Positions 1-8,998 of a stretch of 35,765 nt of DNA are shown here, piece after piece; the stretch's first letter is position 1, and each line of letters begins with the position of its first letter. Made by a program: the position numbers and the translations under genes. The stretch comes from Acidobacteriota bacterium (GTDB lineage Bacteria > Acidobacteriota > Thermoanaerobaculia > Gp7-AA8): positions 1-35,765 of the forward strand of contig JAOBAU010000432.1 in assembly GCA_025463165.1 (NCBI GenBank), in the 5' to 3' direction. The notes below the pieces were generated by a model. The model saw only the letters and a list, made by a program, of their open reading frames with translations. It was not told the origin of the DNA and did no database searches.

Positions 1-1
1 C

Positions 2-2017
2 ACCGCCACGCTTTCGGAAGAGATCACCGTCCGCGGCATGCGTCCGATTCCGACGCGCAGCGCGACCGCCACGAAAACCGATACGCCGCTGCGCGATGTG
101 CCGCAGGCCGTCACCGTCATCTCGAGCGAAGTGATGGCGCAACAGACGATGCGCAGCATCGGCGACGTCGTCCGCTACGTTCCCGGCATCGGCATCGCGC
201 AGGGCGAGGGAAACCGCGACACTCCCGTCTTTCGCGGAAACAGCTCCACCTCCGATTTCTTCGTCGATGGCGTTCGGGATGACGTGCAGTACTTCCGCGA
301 CATCTACAACGTGGAGCGCGTCGAAGCGTTGAAGGGTCCGAACGCGATGATTTTCGGACGCGGCGGCGCCGGCGGCGTGCTCAATCGCGTGACGCGCCAG
401 GCGGAGTGGAAGCCGGTGCGCGAGCTGACGCTGCAGGGAGCGTCATGGAATGACCGACGCCTGACCGGCGACTTCAATCAGACCATCGGAGACGACATTG
501 CGGCGCGTGTGACCGCGCTGTACGAGAAGTCCGATTCATACCGCGACGGCGTGACGCTGGAGCGGCAGGGAATCAATCCGACGTTTGCATTCGCGATCGG
601 ACCGAACACAATGTTGCGGGCCGGATACGAATATTTTCACGACGATCGGACGGCCGATCGCGGCATCACGTCATTTGCCGGAAAACCGGTCGCGACCGAT
701 GCGTCGACGTTCTTCGGGAATTCGGACCTCAGCAATGCACGCGCGACGGTCAACACATGGTCGACCTCGCTCGATCACAGCTTCAATGACCGCGTCTCGC
801 TGCGCAGCCGGCTCTTCTACGGCCACTACGACAAGTTCTATCAGAACGTTTTTCCCGGCCTCGTCGACACGACCGGCCGCGACGTCAGCATCTCTGCCTA
901 CAACAACGCCACGCGGCGGCAGAATCTGTTCAGTCAGACGGAGCTCGTCGCGTCGAAACAGACAGGCAGCATCGCGCATACGATCCTCGCCGGCGTCGAG
1001 ATCGGCAGACAGGTCACCGACAACTTCCGCAACACCGGCTTCTTCACCTCGGCCGGTGCAAACGTGACGAGCGTTCTCGCGCCGCTGAGCGATCCGACGA
1101 CGAATCTTCCGGTGACGTTCCGGCAGAACGTGACCGATGCCGACAACCACGGCATTGCGCGCATCGCATCGATCTACGTGCAGGATCAGCTCACGCTCTC
1201 CACGCATCTGCAGGCAATTGCCGGACTTCGTTACGACAGCTTCCGCGTCGACTTCCTGAACCACCGGAGCAACGCCACGTTCAACAGCAATGACGGCATG
1301 CTCTCGCCGCGGCTCGGTCTCGTTTACAAACCGGTCGAGCCGGTGTCGGTTTACGCGAGCTACAGTCTTTCGTATCAGCCGCGCGCGGGCGAACAGCTCT
1401 CGTCGCTCACTCTGTCGAACGCCGCGCTCGAGCCGGAGACGTTTCGCAATTACGAAGTCGGCGTGAAGTGGGAGATCGCGCGGGTGCTGGAGGTGAGCGC
1501 CGCCGCCTATCGTCTCGATCGCGGCAACGTCGCCGTTCCCGATCCCGTCAATCCGTCGCTGACGACGCTCGTCGACGGACAGCGGACGCGCGGCATCGAG
1601 CTCAGTGCCTCCGGAAACTTCTCGCGCGCGTGGAGCGTGATCGGCGCGTACGCATATCAGGATGGGGAGATCACACGCTCCATTTCTCCCACCGCGCTGG
1701 CCGGCGCGCGGCTGGCGCAACTTCCCGAGCATTCGTTCTCTCTCTGGAACAAATACGACGTTTCGCCGTCGTGGGGAGTCGGTGCCGGCGTCATTCATCG
1801 CGGCGAGCTGTTCACGTCGACCGACAACACGGTGACGCTGCCGGGGTTCACGCGCGTCGACGCCGCGATCTTTTACACGATCAACGAGCGCCTGCACGCG
1901 CAGTTGAACGTCGAGAATCTGCTCAATACGAATTACTACGTGTCGGCGAACAGCAACACGAACATTACCCCTGGCTCGCCGCGCACGATTCGTTTGAGCT
2001 GGACGACGCGCTTCTAA
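2..2017 (+). CDS. TonB-dependent siderophore receptor (5' partial, enters from left edge)
   Basis: Frame is open upstream of ATG 38 to the window edge (TATLSEEITVRGMRPIPTRSATATKTDTPLRDVPQAVTVIS). Plug motifs (VPGIGIAQGEGNRDTPVFRG, FVDGVRDD, VERVEALKGPNAMIFGRGGAGGVLNRVTR) and C-terminal beta-signal ending in F. Confidence 0.93.
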   Translation, partial: TATLSEEITVRGMRPIPTRSATATKTDTPLRDVPQAVTVISSEVMAQQTMRSIGDVVRYVPGIGIAQGEGNRDTPVFRGNSSTSDFFVDGVRDDVQYFRDIYNVERVEALKGPNAMIFGRGGAGGVLNRVTRQAEWKPVRELTLQGASWNDRRLTGDFNQTIGDDIAARVTALYEKSDSYRDGVTLERQGINPTFAFAIGPNTMLRAGYEYFHDDRTADRGITSFAGKPVATDASTFFGNSDLSNARATVNTWSTSLDHSFNDRVSLRSRLFYGHYDKFYQNVFPGLVDTTGRDVSISAYNNATRRQNLFSQTELVASKQTGSIAHTILAGVEIGRQVTDNFRNTGFFTSAGANVTSVLAPLSDPTTNLPVTFRQNVTDADNHGIARIASIYVQDQLTLSTHLQAIAGLRYDSFRVDFLNHRSNATFNSNDGMLSPRLGLVYKPVEPVSVYASYSLSYQPRAGEQLSSLTLSNAALEPETFRNYEVGVKWEIARVLEVSAAAYRLDRGNVAVPDPVNPSLTTLVDGQRTRGIELSASGNFSRAWSVIGAYAYQDGEITRSISPTALAGARLAQLPEHSFSLWNKYDVSPSWGVGAGVIHRGELFTSTDNTVTLPGFTRVDAAIFYTINERLHAQLNVENLLNTNYYVSANSNTNITPGSPRTIRLSWTTRF

Positions 2018-3048
2018 GCATTCACATCGGCGTCCGCGTGCTCGTCATGGATCGGCACGTCTGTCCGCGACGAGGAGAGAAAGCGGCGGATGACGTCGGC
2101 CTGTTTGCGCGCCTCCGCTTCCTGATCTTCGAAGCGGCGCGCCATCCAGGTGTGTCCGCGCTCGCGCTCGGCGGCGCCGAGGCGGTGGGAGAGACGGGAG
2201 CGTTCGTCGAGAGTCTTGAGGGCCGTCCAGAGTGCTTCCTCGACCTTCTCATCCTGCGCGCCGAGCAGCCACTCCGGCGACAGCGCGTGGCCGACGCGGC
2301 AGCGATAACGTACGTAGCCTTCGTGCGAAAGCTCCCACAGGACGCCGCCGCAATCGGGACAGGAATAGGGCGACGGCGTTCCCGGACGTTCGTCGACGGC
2401 CATCGCTTCGCGGTCCATTGAGGCAATCCGTTTTTCCATTTCGAGATCCGCGTCATGCGGTGAAGCGCGGCGTTCCGGCAGAGGCCTCGCCACCGCGGCG
2501 GCGATTGCGGCGGCGATATTCGAGAGCGGCACGATGGCGTCCGCTTCGACGTGCTCGACGGCGCTGCGGGGCATCGACGGATAGATGGCATCGTCGGGAT
2601 CCTGCACGATGGCGATGCCGCCGCGCTGCTTGATGGCCTGCAATCCGGCGGTACCGTCGTCGAGGCTGCCGGTCAATACGACACCGATCGCGCCCGAGCC
2701 ATAAGCGAGCGCGGCGCTGCGAAAGAGCACGTCGACGGCCGGCCGATGCCGATTCTCCCGCGGTCCGCGCGCGAGCCGGATCACACCATCCTCAACGATG
2801 AGATGGCGATCGGGCTGCGCGACGTAAATCATGCCGGGCTTGATCTTCACGCCGTCCGTCGCCGCGACGACCTCTAGCGAAGTGCGGCGGGCGAGAATGA
2901 CCGGCAGCATGCTCGGCGAATCGGGCGGAACGTGCAGCACGATACAGACGGGAGCGGCGAGCGTTTCCGGCAGGTCGCGGACGACGGCCGACAGCGCTTC
3001 GACTCCACCGGCCGAGGCACCGATGACGACGATTCTTTCTGATTTCAA
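2014..3048 (-). CDS. Stand-alone CheB-type protein-glutamate methylesterase with C-terminal Cys-rich domain
   Basis: VIGASAGGVEAL (Ser), VLHVPPDSP (His), VVLTGSLDDGTAGL (Asp) CheB signatures; C-terminal YSCPDCGGVLWEL...YRCRVGHALSPE zinc-ribbon-like segment. Start placed at TTG 3048 (SD-like CGGAG upstream) because the longer ORF would run into the divergent gene. Confidence 0.87.
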   Translation of the reverse strand: MKSERIVVIGASAGGVEALSAVVRDLPETLAAPVCIVLHVPPDSPSMLPVILARRTSLEVVAATDGVKIKPGMIYVAQPDRHLIVEDGVIRLARGPRENRHRPAVDVLFRSAALAYGSGAIGVVLTGSLDDGTAGLQAIKQRGGIAIVQDPDDAIYPSMPRSAVEHVEADAIVPLSNIAAAIAAAVARPLPERRASPHDADLEMEKRIASMDREAMAVDERPGTPSPYSCPDCGGVLWELSHEGYVRYRCRVGHALSPEWLLGAQDEKVEEALWTALKTLDERSRLSHRLGAAERERGHTWMARRFEDQEAEARKQADVIRRFLSSSRTDVPIHDEHADADVNA

Positions 3049-3110
3049 GACATTACTCCGCGGTTGGCAAAGCAAGACTATTGCCGAGCCGCTACAATGC
3101 GCGAAACCCC

Positions 3111-5684
3111 ATGCCCCGGACGGACAAACGGACGCGGACAAAAGCCGCGAAAACGCCGCAGCACGAAGCATCGCCCGCAAAGGCACCAGCCAGATTCCCA
3201 ACTGTCGGCGTCGGCGCCTCGGCCGGCGGCATCGAAGCCTTCACCGCGCTGCTTCGAGCCGTTCCCGACGATCCCGGCTTTTCGATCATTTTCGTGCTGC
3301 ACCAGAATCCGCGCCGCGCCGGCGCGCTCGTCCCGATCCTGGCGCGCGCCACGACGATGCCGGTGGCGCTCGCGGCCGCCGGTGAGCAACTCGCCGTCAA
3401 TCGGATCTATGTCGCGCCGGCCGATTCCGAAGTGACCATCGTCGACGGCGTGATTCACCTTTCGCCGGTTCGCGCGCAGGAAGGCTCGCCGATCGACGTC
3501 CTCTTCAGTTCACTGGCGAGCGACAGCGGCAGCCGAGCCATCGGCGTCATCCTTTCCGGTGCGCTTTCCGACGGCGCGCTCGGCGCACAGACCATCGCCT
3601 CGGCCGGCGGAATCGTCTTCGCCCAGGACCAGAGCGCCAGCTTCGACAGCATGCCGCGCAGCGCCGGCACTCCCGACTTCATCCTTCCGCCGGCCGAGAT
3701 CGCGCGCGAGCTCGTCCGCATCGCCCGTCACGCCTACATGACGGAGACGGATGAAGGCGTGCCGCAATTCACCGATCGCGATCTTCAGCAGGTCTTCGCG
3801 CTCGTCGACGCCGGACACGATCTCGATTTCAGCCATTACAAAGCGACGACCGTCGAGCGGCGCATCCGCCGCCGTATGGCATTGCACAAAGTCGATTCGC
3901 TTTCCGCGTACATCGAATTGCTGCGGACCAACGCGAAGGAGGTCGAGCTCCTTTACAGCGACATCCTCATTCGCGTGACGAGCTTCTTTCGCGATCCGGA
4001 AGTGTTCGACACGTTGAAGCACGATCTGCTGCCGGCGTTGTTGAAATCGCACGCGGACGGCAATCCGGTTCGCGTCTGGGTGCCGGGTTGCGCCACCGGC
4101 GAGGAAGCGTATTCGTTCGCCATTGCGCTGCTCGAAGTGGCCGGCGACTCCGGCGTGCAATGCGGCATGCAGATCTTCGGCACCGACGTCAGTGAAGCGG
4201 CCATCGACTTCGCGCGCGGCGGAACATATCCGGAGAGCATCGCCGAAGAGATGTCGCCCGAGCGGCTGCGGCGTTTCTTCACGAAAGTCGAAGGCGGCTA
4301 TCGCGTCGTGCGAGCGGTGCGCGACTGCTGCATTTTCGCGCGGCAGAACCTCACCAAAGATCCGCCGTTCTCGCGGCTCGATCTCGTCAGCTGCCGCAAC
4401 GTCATGATCTACCTCGGCGCGGTGCTGCAGCGAAAGGCGATGGCGATCTTCCACTACTCGCTGCGGCCTGAAGGCTATCTGCTCCTCGGCAACTCGGAGA
4501 CGGTCGGCACGCACGCGGAGCTCTTCGCCGTCATCGACCGGCGCCACAAGATCTATCAAAAAAAATCGTCGTTCGCACGCGTACCGGTCGACTTCACGCC
4601 GGCCGCCACGCGCGAACCGGCGGAGACACGACCAATGGACGAAGATTCGACAGCCGCGGCGAACAGCCTTCTTCGCGATGCCGACAAGGCGCTGCTCGCC
4701 CGCTACTCGCCGCCCGGTGTATTGATCAACGACTCGATGGAGATTCTTCAGTTCCGCGGCCGCACCAGCGAGTTCCTTTCGCCCGCGCCCGGACGTCCCA
4801 GCTTCAATCTGATGAAGATGGTGCGCGAAGGGCTCTTCGCCGATCTCCGCGCCGCCATCAATGAAGCGCGCAAACGCGACGCCGCGGTGCGGCGGCCGTC
4901 CGTACACGTCACGAACGATGCCGGCTCGACCATCGTCGACATCGAAGTCGTCCCGTTCGCGTCAGGGACGCAGGAGCGCTTCTTCCTCGTGCTGTTCGAT
5001 GACGCGCGGCAGGATCCGCTCGCGATACCGGCGAAAGGAAAGGCGAGCACAAAAGCGGCGAAGGAGAAGGAACGTCCCTCCGATCCGCGGCAGGTGGCGC
5101 GGCTCAAGCGCGAGCTCGATGCCACTCGCGAGTATCTGCAATCGATCATCGAAGAACAGGAAGCGATGAACGAGGAGCTCCGCTCGGCGAATGAAGAGAT
5201 TCAGTCGAGCAACGAGGAGTTGCAGAGCACCATCGAGGAAGTGGAGACGGCGAAGGAAGAGCTGCAGTCGACGAACGAAGAGCTGACGACGTTGAACGAA
5301 GAGCTGGCGTCGAGCAACGTCGAGCTGGCAGAGGTGAACAACGATCTGCAGAATCTGCTCGCGTCGGTCGACGTCCCGATCGTGATGCTGAGCGGCGAGC
5401 GGCGCATCCGCCGTTTCAGTCCCGGCGCGCAACGGCTGCTGAATCTGATGCCGTCGGATGCCGGCCGTCTGATGAGCGAGGTGCGTACGAGCATCGATCT
5501 GCGATCGCTCGACGCGGTGATCACCTCCGTCGTCGAGTCGCTCGAAATGCAGCAGGTCGAGGTGAACGATCGCGACGGCCGTCCGTGGCTCTTGCGCGTT
5601 CGCCCGTATCGGACGATCGACAACAGGATCGATGGAGCGGTGCTTGCGCTGACGCCCGCCGCACCGGTGAAGAAGAAACGCTGA
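3111..5684 (+). CDS. CheB-CheR fusion with long coiled coil and C-terminal PAS-like domain
   Basis: VGASAGGIEAF, LHQNPRRAG, LSGALSDGALG (CheB); HYKATTVERRIRRRM, VTSFFRDPEVF, VWVPGCATGEEAYS (CheR); repeated EELxSxNEE heptads; PAS-like C-terminus. Start may be 3081 or 3111. Confidence 0.92.
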   Translation: MPRTDKRTRTKAAKTPQHEASPAKAPARFPTVGVGASAGGIEAFTALLRAVPDDPGFSIIFVLHQNPRRAGALVPILARATTMPVALAAAGEQLAVNRIYVAPADSEVTIVDGVIHLSPVRAQEGSPIDVLFSSLASDSGSRAIGVILSGALSDGALGAQTIASAGGIVFAQDQSASFDSMPRSAGTPDFILPPAEIARELVRIARHAYMTETDEGVPQFTDRDLQQVFALVDAGHDLDFSHYKATTVERRIRRRMALHKVDSLSAYIELLRTNAKEVELLYSDILIRVTSFFRDPEVFDTLKHDLLPALLKSHADGNPVRVWVPGCATGEEAYSFAIALLEVAGDSGVQCGMQIFGTDVSEAAIDFARGGTYPESIAEEMSPERLRRFFTKVEGGYRVVRAVRDCCIFARQNLTKDPPFSRLDLVSCRNVMIYLGAVLQRKAMAIFHYSLRPEGYLLLGNSETVGTHAELFAVIDRRHKIYQKKSSFARVPVDFTPAATREPAETRPMDEDSTAAANSLLRDADKALLARYSPPGVLINDSMEILQFRGRTSEFLSPAPGRPSFNLMKMVREGLFADLRAAINEARKRDAAVRRPSVHVTNDAGSTIVDIEVVPFASGTQERFFLVLFDDARQDPLAIPAKGKASTKAAKEKERPSDPRQVARLKRELDATREYLQSIIEEQEAMNEELRSANEEIQSSNEELQSTIEEVETAKEELQSTNEELTTLNEELASSNVELAEVNNDLQNLLASVDVPIVMLSGERRIRRFSPGAQRLLNLMPSDAGRLMSEVRTSIDLRSLDAVITSVVESLEMQQVEVNDRDGRPWLLRVRPYRTIDNRIDGAVLALTPAAPVKKKR

Positions 5685-5687
5685 CGC

Positions 5688-6110
5688 TCAGCGTTGTCTG
5701 ACGCGCATTCGTCCGCGCATCGAGTCGATCTCATCGCGGATGAAGTCGACCTGCGCGAGCAGCTCTTCGATGTCCTGCGCCAAGTCGCGCGTACGCACTT
5801 TGACTCCGGCGTTGCGTCGCGATGCCGCGAGCTCGCGCCAGAGCTGCGTCCGTTTCGTTGCGCCGAGTGAACCGATGCGCAGCACCAGCTCATCGTCGGA
5901 ACCGTGGCCTTTGTCCGCGTCCGCGAGCAATTCGTCGGGCGCCTTGCGCAACGTTTTAGCGATCAGTAGAAACAAACTGACGTCGAGTGATTGCTTGCCG
6001 TTCTCAATCCGCGAGAGCGTAGCCGCGCTGACGTCCAGTTGGTCGGAAAGGACGGTGAGGGAAAGGTGCTGTTCCGTCCGCGCCTCGCGAATTCTTTCGC
6101 CGATGGTCAT
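5688..6110 (-). CDS. XRE-family helix-turn-helix regulator with C-terminal helical extension
   Basis: MTIGERIREARTEQHLSLTVLSDQLDVSAATLSRIENGKQSLDVSLFLLIAKTL typical XRE HTH. Confidence 0.85.
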   Translation of the reverse strand: MTIGERIREARTEQHLSLTVLSDQLDVSAATLSRIENGKQSLDVSLFLLIAKTLRKAPDELLADADKGHGSDDELVLRIGSLGATKRTQLWRELAASRRNAGVKVRTRDLAQDIEELLAQVDFIRDEIDSMRGRMRVRQR

Positions 6111-6134
6111 CGACAAATGGTACCAGAGAAGGGC

Positions 6135-6554
6135 TCAGGACCGCGATGCGCAGCTCCTGGCGGCCGCGACGAACTCATCGATATCGAACGGCTTTCGCAC
6201 GACCGCATGCACTCCGAAGTCGCCTGCACGGCTGACTGTTTGCGTATCGGCGCCGGTGGCGATGATGATGCGCCGGAGCATGCGCGGCTCGATTCCGCGG
6301 ATTCGCTCGAGCAGCTCGAGACCGCCGAGGCGCGGCATCATCAGGTCGAGCACGATGACGGCATAGTCGCCGTTCGCGAGCCGGTCCAGCGCATCTTCGC
6401 CATCGACCGCGAAGTCGACCTGGAAGCCGGCGCGGGCGAGCATTCTGTCGAACAGACCGCGCACCGGTTTGTCGTCGTCGACGACGAGCAGACGTCGTCG
6501 CGAGTTCTGGACGCGCGTCCGCGGCGGCAGGCTTGAATGAGGCAGGGCGCTCAT
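6135..6554 (-). CDS. Single-domain response regulator (REC)
   Basis: RLLVVDDDKPVRGLFDRMLARAGF...VIVLDLMMPRLGGLELLERIR...IIIATGA...VVRKPF receiver motifs (DD, D, T, K). Confidence 0.87.
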   Translation of the reverse strand: MSALPHSSLPPRTRVQNSRRRLLVVDDDKPVRGLFDRMLARAGFQVDFAVDGEDALDRLANGDYAVIVLDLMMPRLGGLELLERIRGIEPRMLRRIIIATGADTQTVSRAGDFGVHAVVRKPFDIDEFVAAARSCASRS

Positions 6555-6614
6555 CAGTGTGAGCGACACGATACGTTGCGGCTGGCGCAAACGTCGGTAC
6601 GGCGGCGTACATCT

Positions 6615-6779
6615 CTACGGCAGTTTTTCCTGCGACCGCTCGACACGCCGCCGCAGCTTCTCGATGTTCTCGAGCAGCCGCGAGTTTTCATCCTGCCGGC
6701 TTGACGTGCTTTCGAGATCGTCTTCGAGGTCTTTTCGCTGCCGCCGCAGTGCTTCCGCGATTGTCTTCAGCTCAGCCAT
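6615..6779 (-). CDS. 54-aa small coiled-coil protein (not in the ORF track)
   Basis: Own translation: MAELKTIAEALRRQRKDLEDDLESTSSRQDENSRLLENIEKLRRRVERSQEKLP*. Heptad-like, highly charged; same strand, between hybrid kinase and REC gene. Confidence 0.55.
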   Translation of the reverse strand: MAELKTIAEALRRQRKDLEDDLESTSSRQDENSRLLENIEKLRRRVERSQEKLP

Positions 6780-6824
6780 CGTGATTCTGTTTCCGATGAA
6801 GCAAGTGCGTTGCCAGTCGCGGAT

Positions 6825-8825
6825 TCAGCGCGACAAGACCGCTGCGATCGCTTCCACGAGCGTGAAGGGATCGATCGGTTTCAGCAGCCGGCTGTCGAAG
6901 TGCGTGCTCTCGGCCGAGCCAGCCTCCATCGGAAACGCGCTCAACGCCACGATTTTCGTATTCTTCAGGCTCGGCCGTCGCCGCAGCTCGCGAGCGAGCG
7001 CGTATCCATCCATGACCGGCATGGCGATGTCGGTGATGACGACGTCCGGCTCGTTGCCATCGAGCCACGCCAGTGCCGCGGCCGCCGATTCGAATGCGAT
7101 GGCCGTCGCGCCCGATCGAGCGAGCGTCGCGCGAATGAGCATGCGGCCGTCCGGATCGTCTTCAACCAGCACAATGCTGACGCCGGCAAGCCGTTTCGAA
7201 TCCATCGACGGCGCCGGCATCTCCGTTTCGTGCCGCTCCGGAATCGCTTCCACCGGCACGACCGCCGCAATCGGCAACGTCACCGTGAACTGCGAGCCGC
7301 GTCCGCGGCCGGAGCTGCTCGCCTCGATCGTCCCCCCGTGCGCTTCAACGATGTATCGGACGATCGACAATCCCAGTCCGAGGCCGCCGTGCGTTCGCGT
7401 GCGTGCACTCTCCGCCTGGCGGAACGGTTCGAAGACGTGCTGCAGAAAATCGACGTCGATCCCTTCGCCGGTATCGCTCACGGTGATCCGTACTTCACTC
7501 GACGTTCGCATCGCCACGACGTGTACGGCGCCGCCGGCCGGCGTGAACTTCACCGCATTCGTGAGCAGGTTCCAGACGACCTGCTGGATGCGGGTGGAGT
7601 CGACGAACGCGCTGCCGAGCGACGAAGCGAATGAGGTGTTGATCGAGATCGATTTTGCGTCGGCACTCTGGCGGACCGATTCGATCGCTCCCTCGAGCAC
7701 GCTCGCGAGATCGACGTGCTCGGGACGAAGACGCAGTTTGCCGGAGACGATGCGCGAGACGTCGAGCACGTCGTCGATGAGTCGCGCCTGCAACTCGGCG
7801 CTGCGCGCGATAGCGTTAATAGCGTCCGCGACGAGGACGTCGTCGCTCTTCAACGTCGGCAGGAGCCGCGACCAGCCGAGGATCGCGGTCATCGGCGTGC
7901 GCAACTCGTGGGAGAGCGTCATCAGAAATTCGTCTTTGGCGCGGTTCGCTTCCGATGCGACACGGAACGATGCCTCAGCGTGCCGTTTTTCTTCTTCGGC
8001 CTGCTGCCGCGCGGCGCGTTGCTCGAGCAGCGCACGTTGCATCTCCTCGGCGCGTTTGCGGTCGGTGATGTCGCGCAGCACTTTCGCGAATCCACGCAGT
8101 TCGCCGTGCGGTCCGCGCACCGCGGTCAACACCGCGTTCGCCCAGAAGCGCGTGCCGTCTTTGCGAACGCGCCACCCTTCATCTTCGACGCTTCCGCGCT
8201 CGCGCGCCATCGCCAGCTCGCGCTCAGGTTTGCCATCGCGCACGTCTTCCTCGGGGAAGAACCTTGCGAACGGCTCGCCGATGATCTCGGCCGGCTCGTA
8301 GCCCTTGATGCGCTGCGCGCCGGCGTTCCACGTCGTGACGTGGCCTGTCGGGTCGAGCATAAAGATCGCGTAGTCGCGTACCGATTCGACGAGCAGCCGG
8401 AACAGCTCCTCGCTTTGCCGCAGCCGCTCTTCCGCTTCGCGGCGCTCGGTCAGATCGCGCGTCACTTTCGCGAAGCCGCGCACCGAGCCGTCGCGATTGC
8501 GCAGCGCGGTGATGACGGTGTTGACCCAGAAGCGATCGCCGTTTCTGCGGCGCCGCCATCCTTCATCTTCGATGCGGCCGGTTGCCGCCGCGACGAGCAG
8601 TTCGTTCTGCGGCTTTTGCGCGGCAATGTCGACGTCGAGATAAACCGTCGCGAACGAGCGGCCGATTGCTTCTTCGGCGGTGTAGCCGAAGATGCGCCCG
8701 GCGCCGGCGTTCCACGAACGGATCTCGCCCTTCGGACCGAGAAGAAAAATCGCGTAGTCCTGCACGTTCTCGACGAGGAGCGCGATCTCCTCGGCGTCCA
8801 TCGTTACGGAAGGGTCGTTCGCCAT
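6825..8825 (-). CDS. Hybrid histidine kinase PAS-PAS-HisKA-HATPase-REC
   Basis: Two PAS repeats (VQDYAIFLLGPKGEIRSWNAGAGRIFGY; VRDYAIFMLDPTGHVTTWNAGAQRIKGY), [16 protein letters not shown]-box, VVWNLLTNAVKFTPAGG N-box, GGLGLGLSIV, C-terminal REC (VVITDIAMPVMDGY). Confidence 0.92.
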   Translation of the reverse strand: MANDPSVTMDAEEIALLVENVQDYAIFLLGPKGEIRSWNAGAGRIFGYTAEEAIGRSFATVYLDVDIAAQKPQNELLVAAATGRIEDEGWRRRRNGDRFWVNTVITALRNRDGSVRGFAKVTRDLTERREAEERLRQSEELFRLLVESVRDYAIFMLDPTGHVTTWNAGAQRIKGYEPAEIIGEPFARFFPEEDVRDGKPERELAMARERGSVEDEGWRVRKDGTRFWANAVLTAVRGPHGELRGFAKVLRDITDRKRAEEMQRALLEQRAARQQAEEEKRHAEASFRVASEANRAKDEFLMTLSHELRTPMTAILGWSRLLPTLKSDDVLVADAINAIARSAELQARLIDDVLDVSRIVSGKLRLRPEHVDLASVLEGAIESVRQSADAKSISINTSFASSLGSAFVDSTRIQQVVWNLLTNAVKFTPAGGAVHVVAMRTSSEVRITVSDTGEGIDVDFLQHVFEPFRQAESARTRTHGGLGLGLSIVRYIVEAHGGTIEASSSGRGRGSQFTVTLPIAAVVPVEAIPERHETEMPAPSMDSKRLAGVSIVLVEDDPDGRMLIRATLARSGATAIAFESAAAALAWLDGNEPDVVITDIAMPVMDGYALARELRRRPSLKNTKIVALSAFPMEAGSAESTHFDSRLLKPIDPFTLVEAIAAVLSR

Positions 8826-8875
8826 CGGCCGCCAATAAGATAACTCGTTCCGCCGGAGCAATGAAGTGATTGCTT

Positions 8876-8898
8876 TTCCTGACGCCGCGCGTCAGGAA
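8876..8898. promoter_or_regulatory. Perfect 9-bp inverted repeat TTCCTGACG-ccgcg-CGTCAGGAA in divergent intergenic region
   Basis: Read directly; between kinase start (8825) and proposed start of the glycosyltransferase (8999). Confidence 0.4.
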
Positions 8899-8998
8899 TC
8901 CCGGACATCATTCGACAGCGGCTTCAGCAATTCCTCTCGCAAGACCGCGCGAGCGCGTCTTTCGCGGCACGGTACCGCCATTGCGCTTACAGCGCGGC

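Noticed and set aside
671-1897. 408-aa minus-strand ORF opposite the TonB receptor
   Set aside because: GC-rich shadow ORF: Arg/Ala/His/Glu-rich, no recognisable fold, fully antisense to a well-supported gene.
3093-3098. TACAAT as a -10 box for CheB-CheR, implying a near-leaderless mRNA at ATG 3111
   Set aside because: No acceptable -35 at 16-18 bp; kept only as a weak possibility.
3510-4907. 465-aa minus-strand ORF opposite CheB-CheR
   Set aside because: Antisense to strong CheR motifs; composition typical of a reverse-frame artefact.
5141-5370. DNA-level repetitive tract (GAGCTC/GAACGAAGAGCTG-like units)
   Set aside because: Explained by coding for the EELxSxNEE coiled-coil heptads normal in CheB-CheR fusions, not a separate repeat element.
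6559-8301. 580-aa plus-strand Ser/Arg-rich ORF
   Set aside because: Complement of the PAS-PAS hybrid kinase; Ser/Arg/Thr-rich low-information translation.
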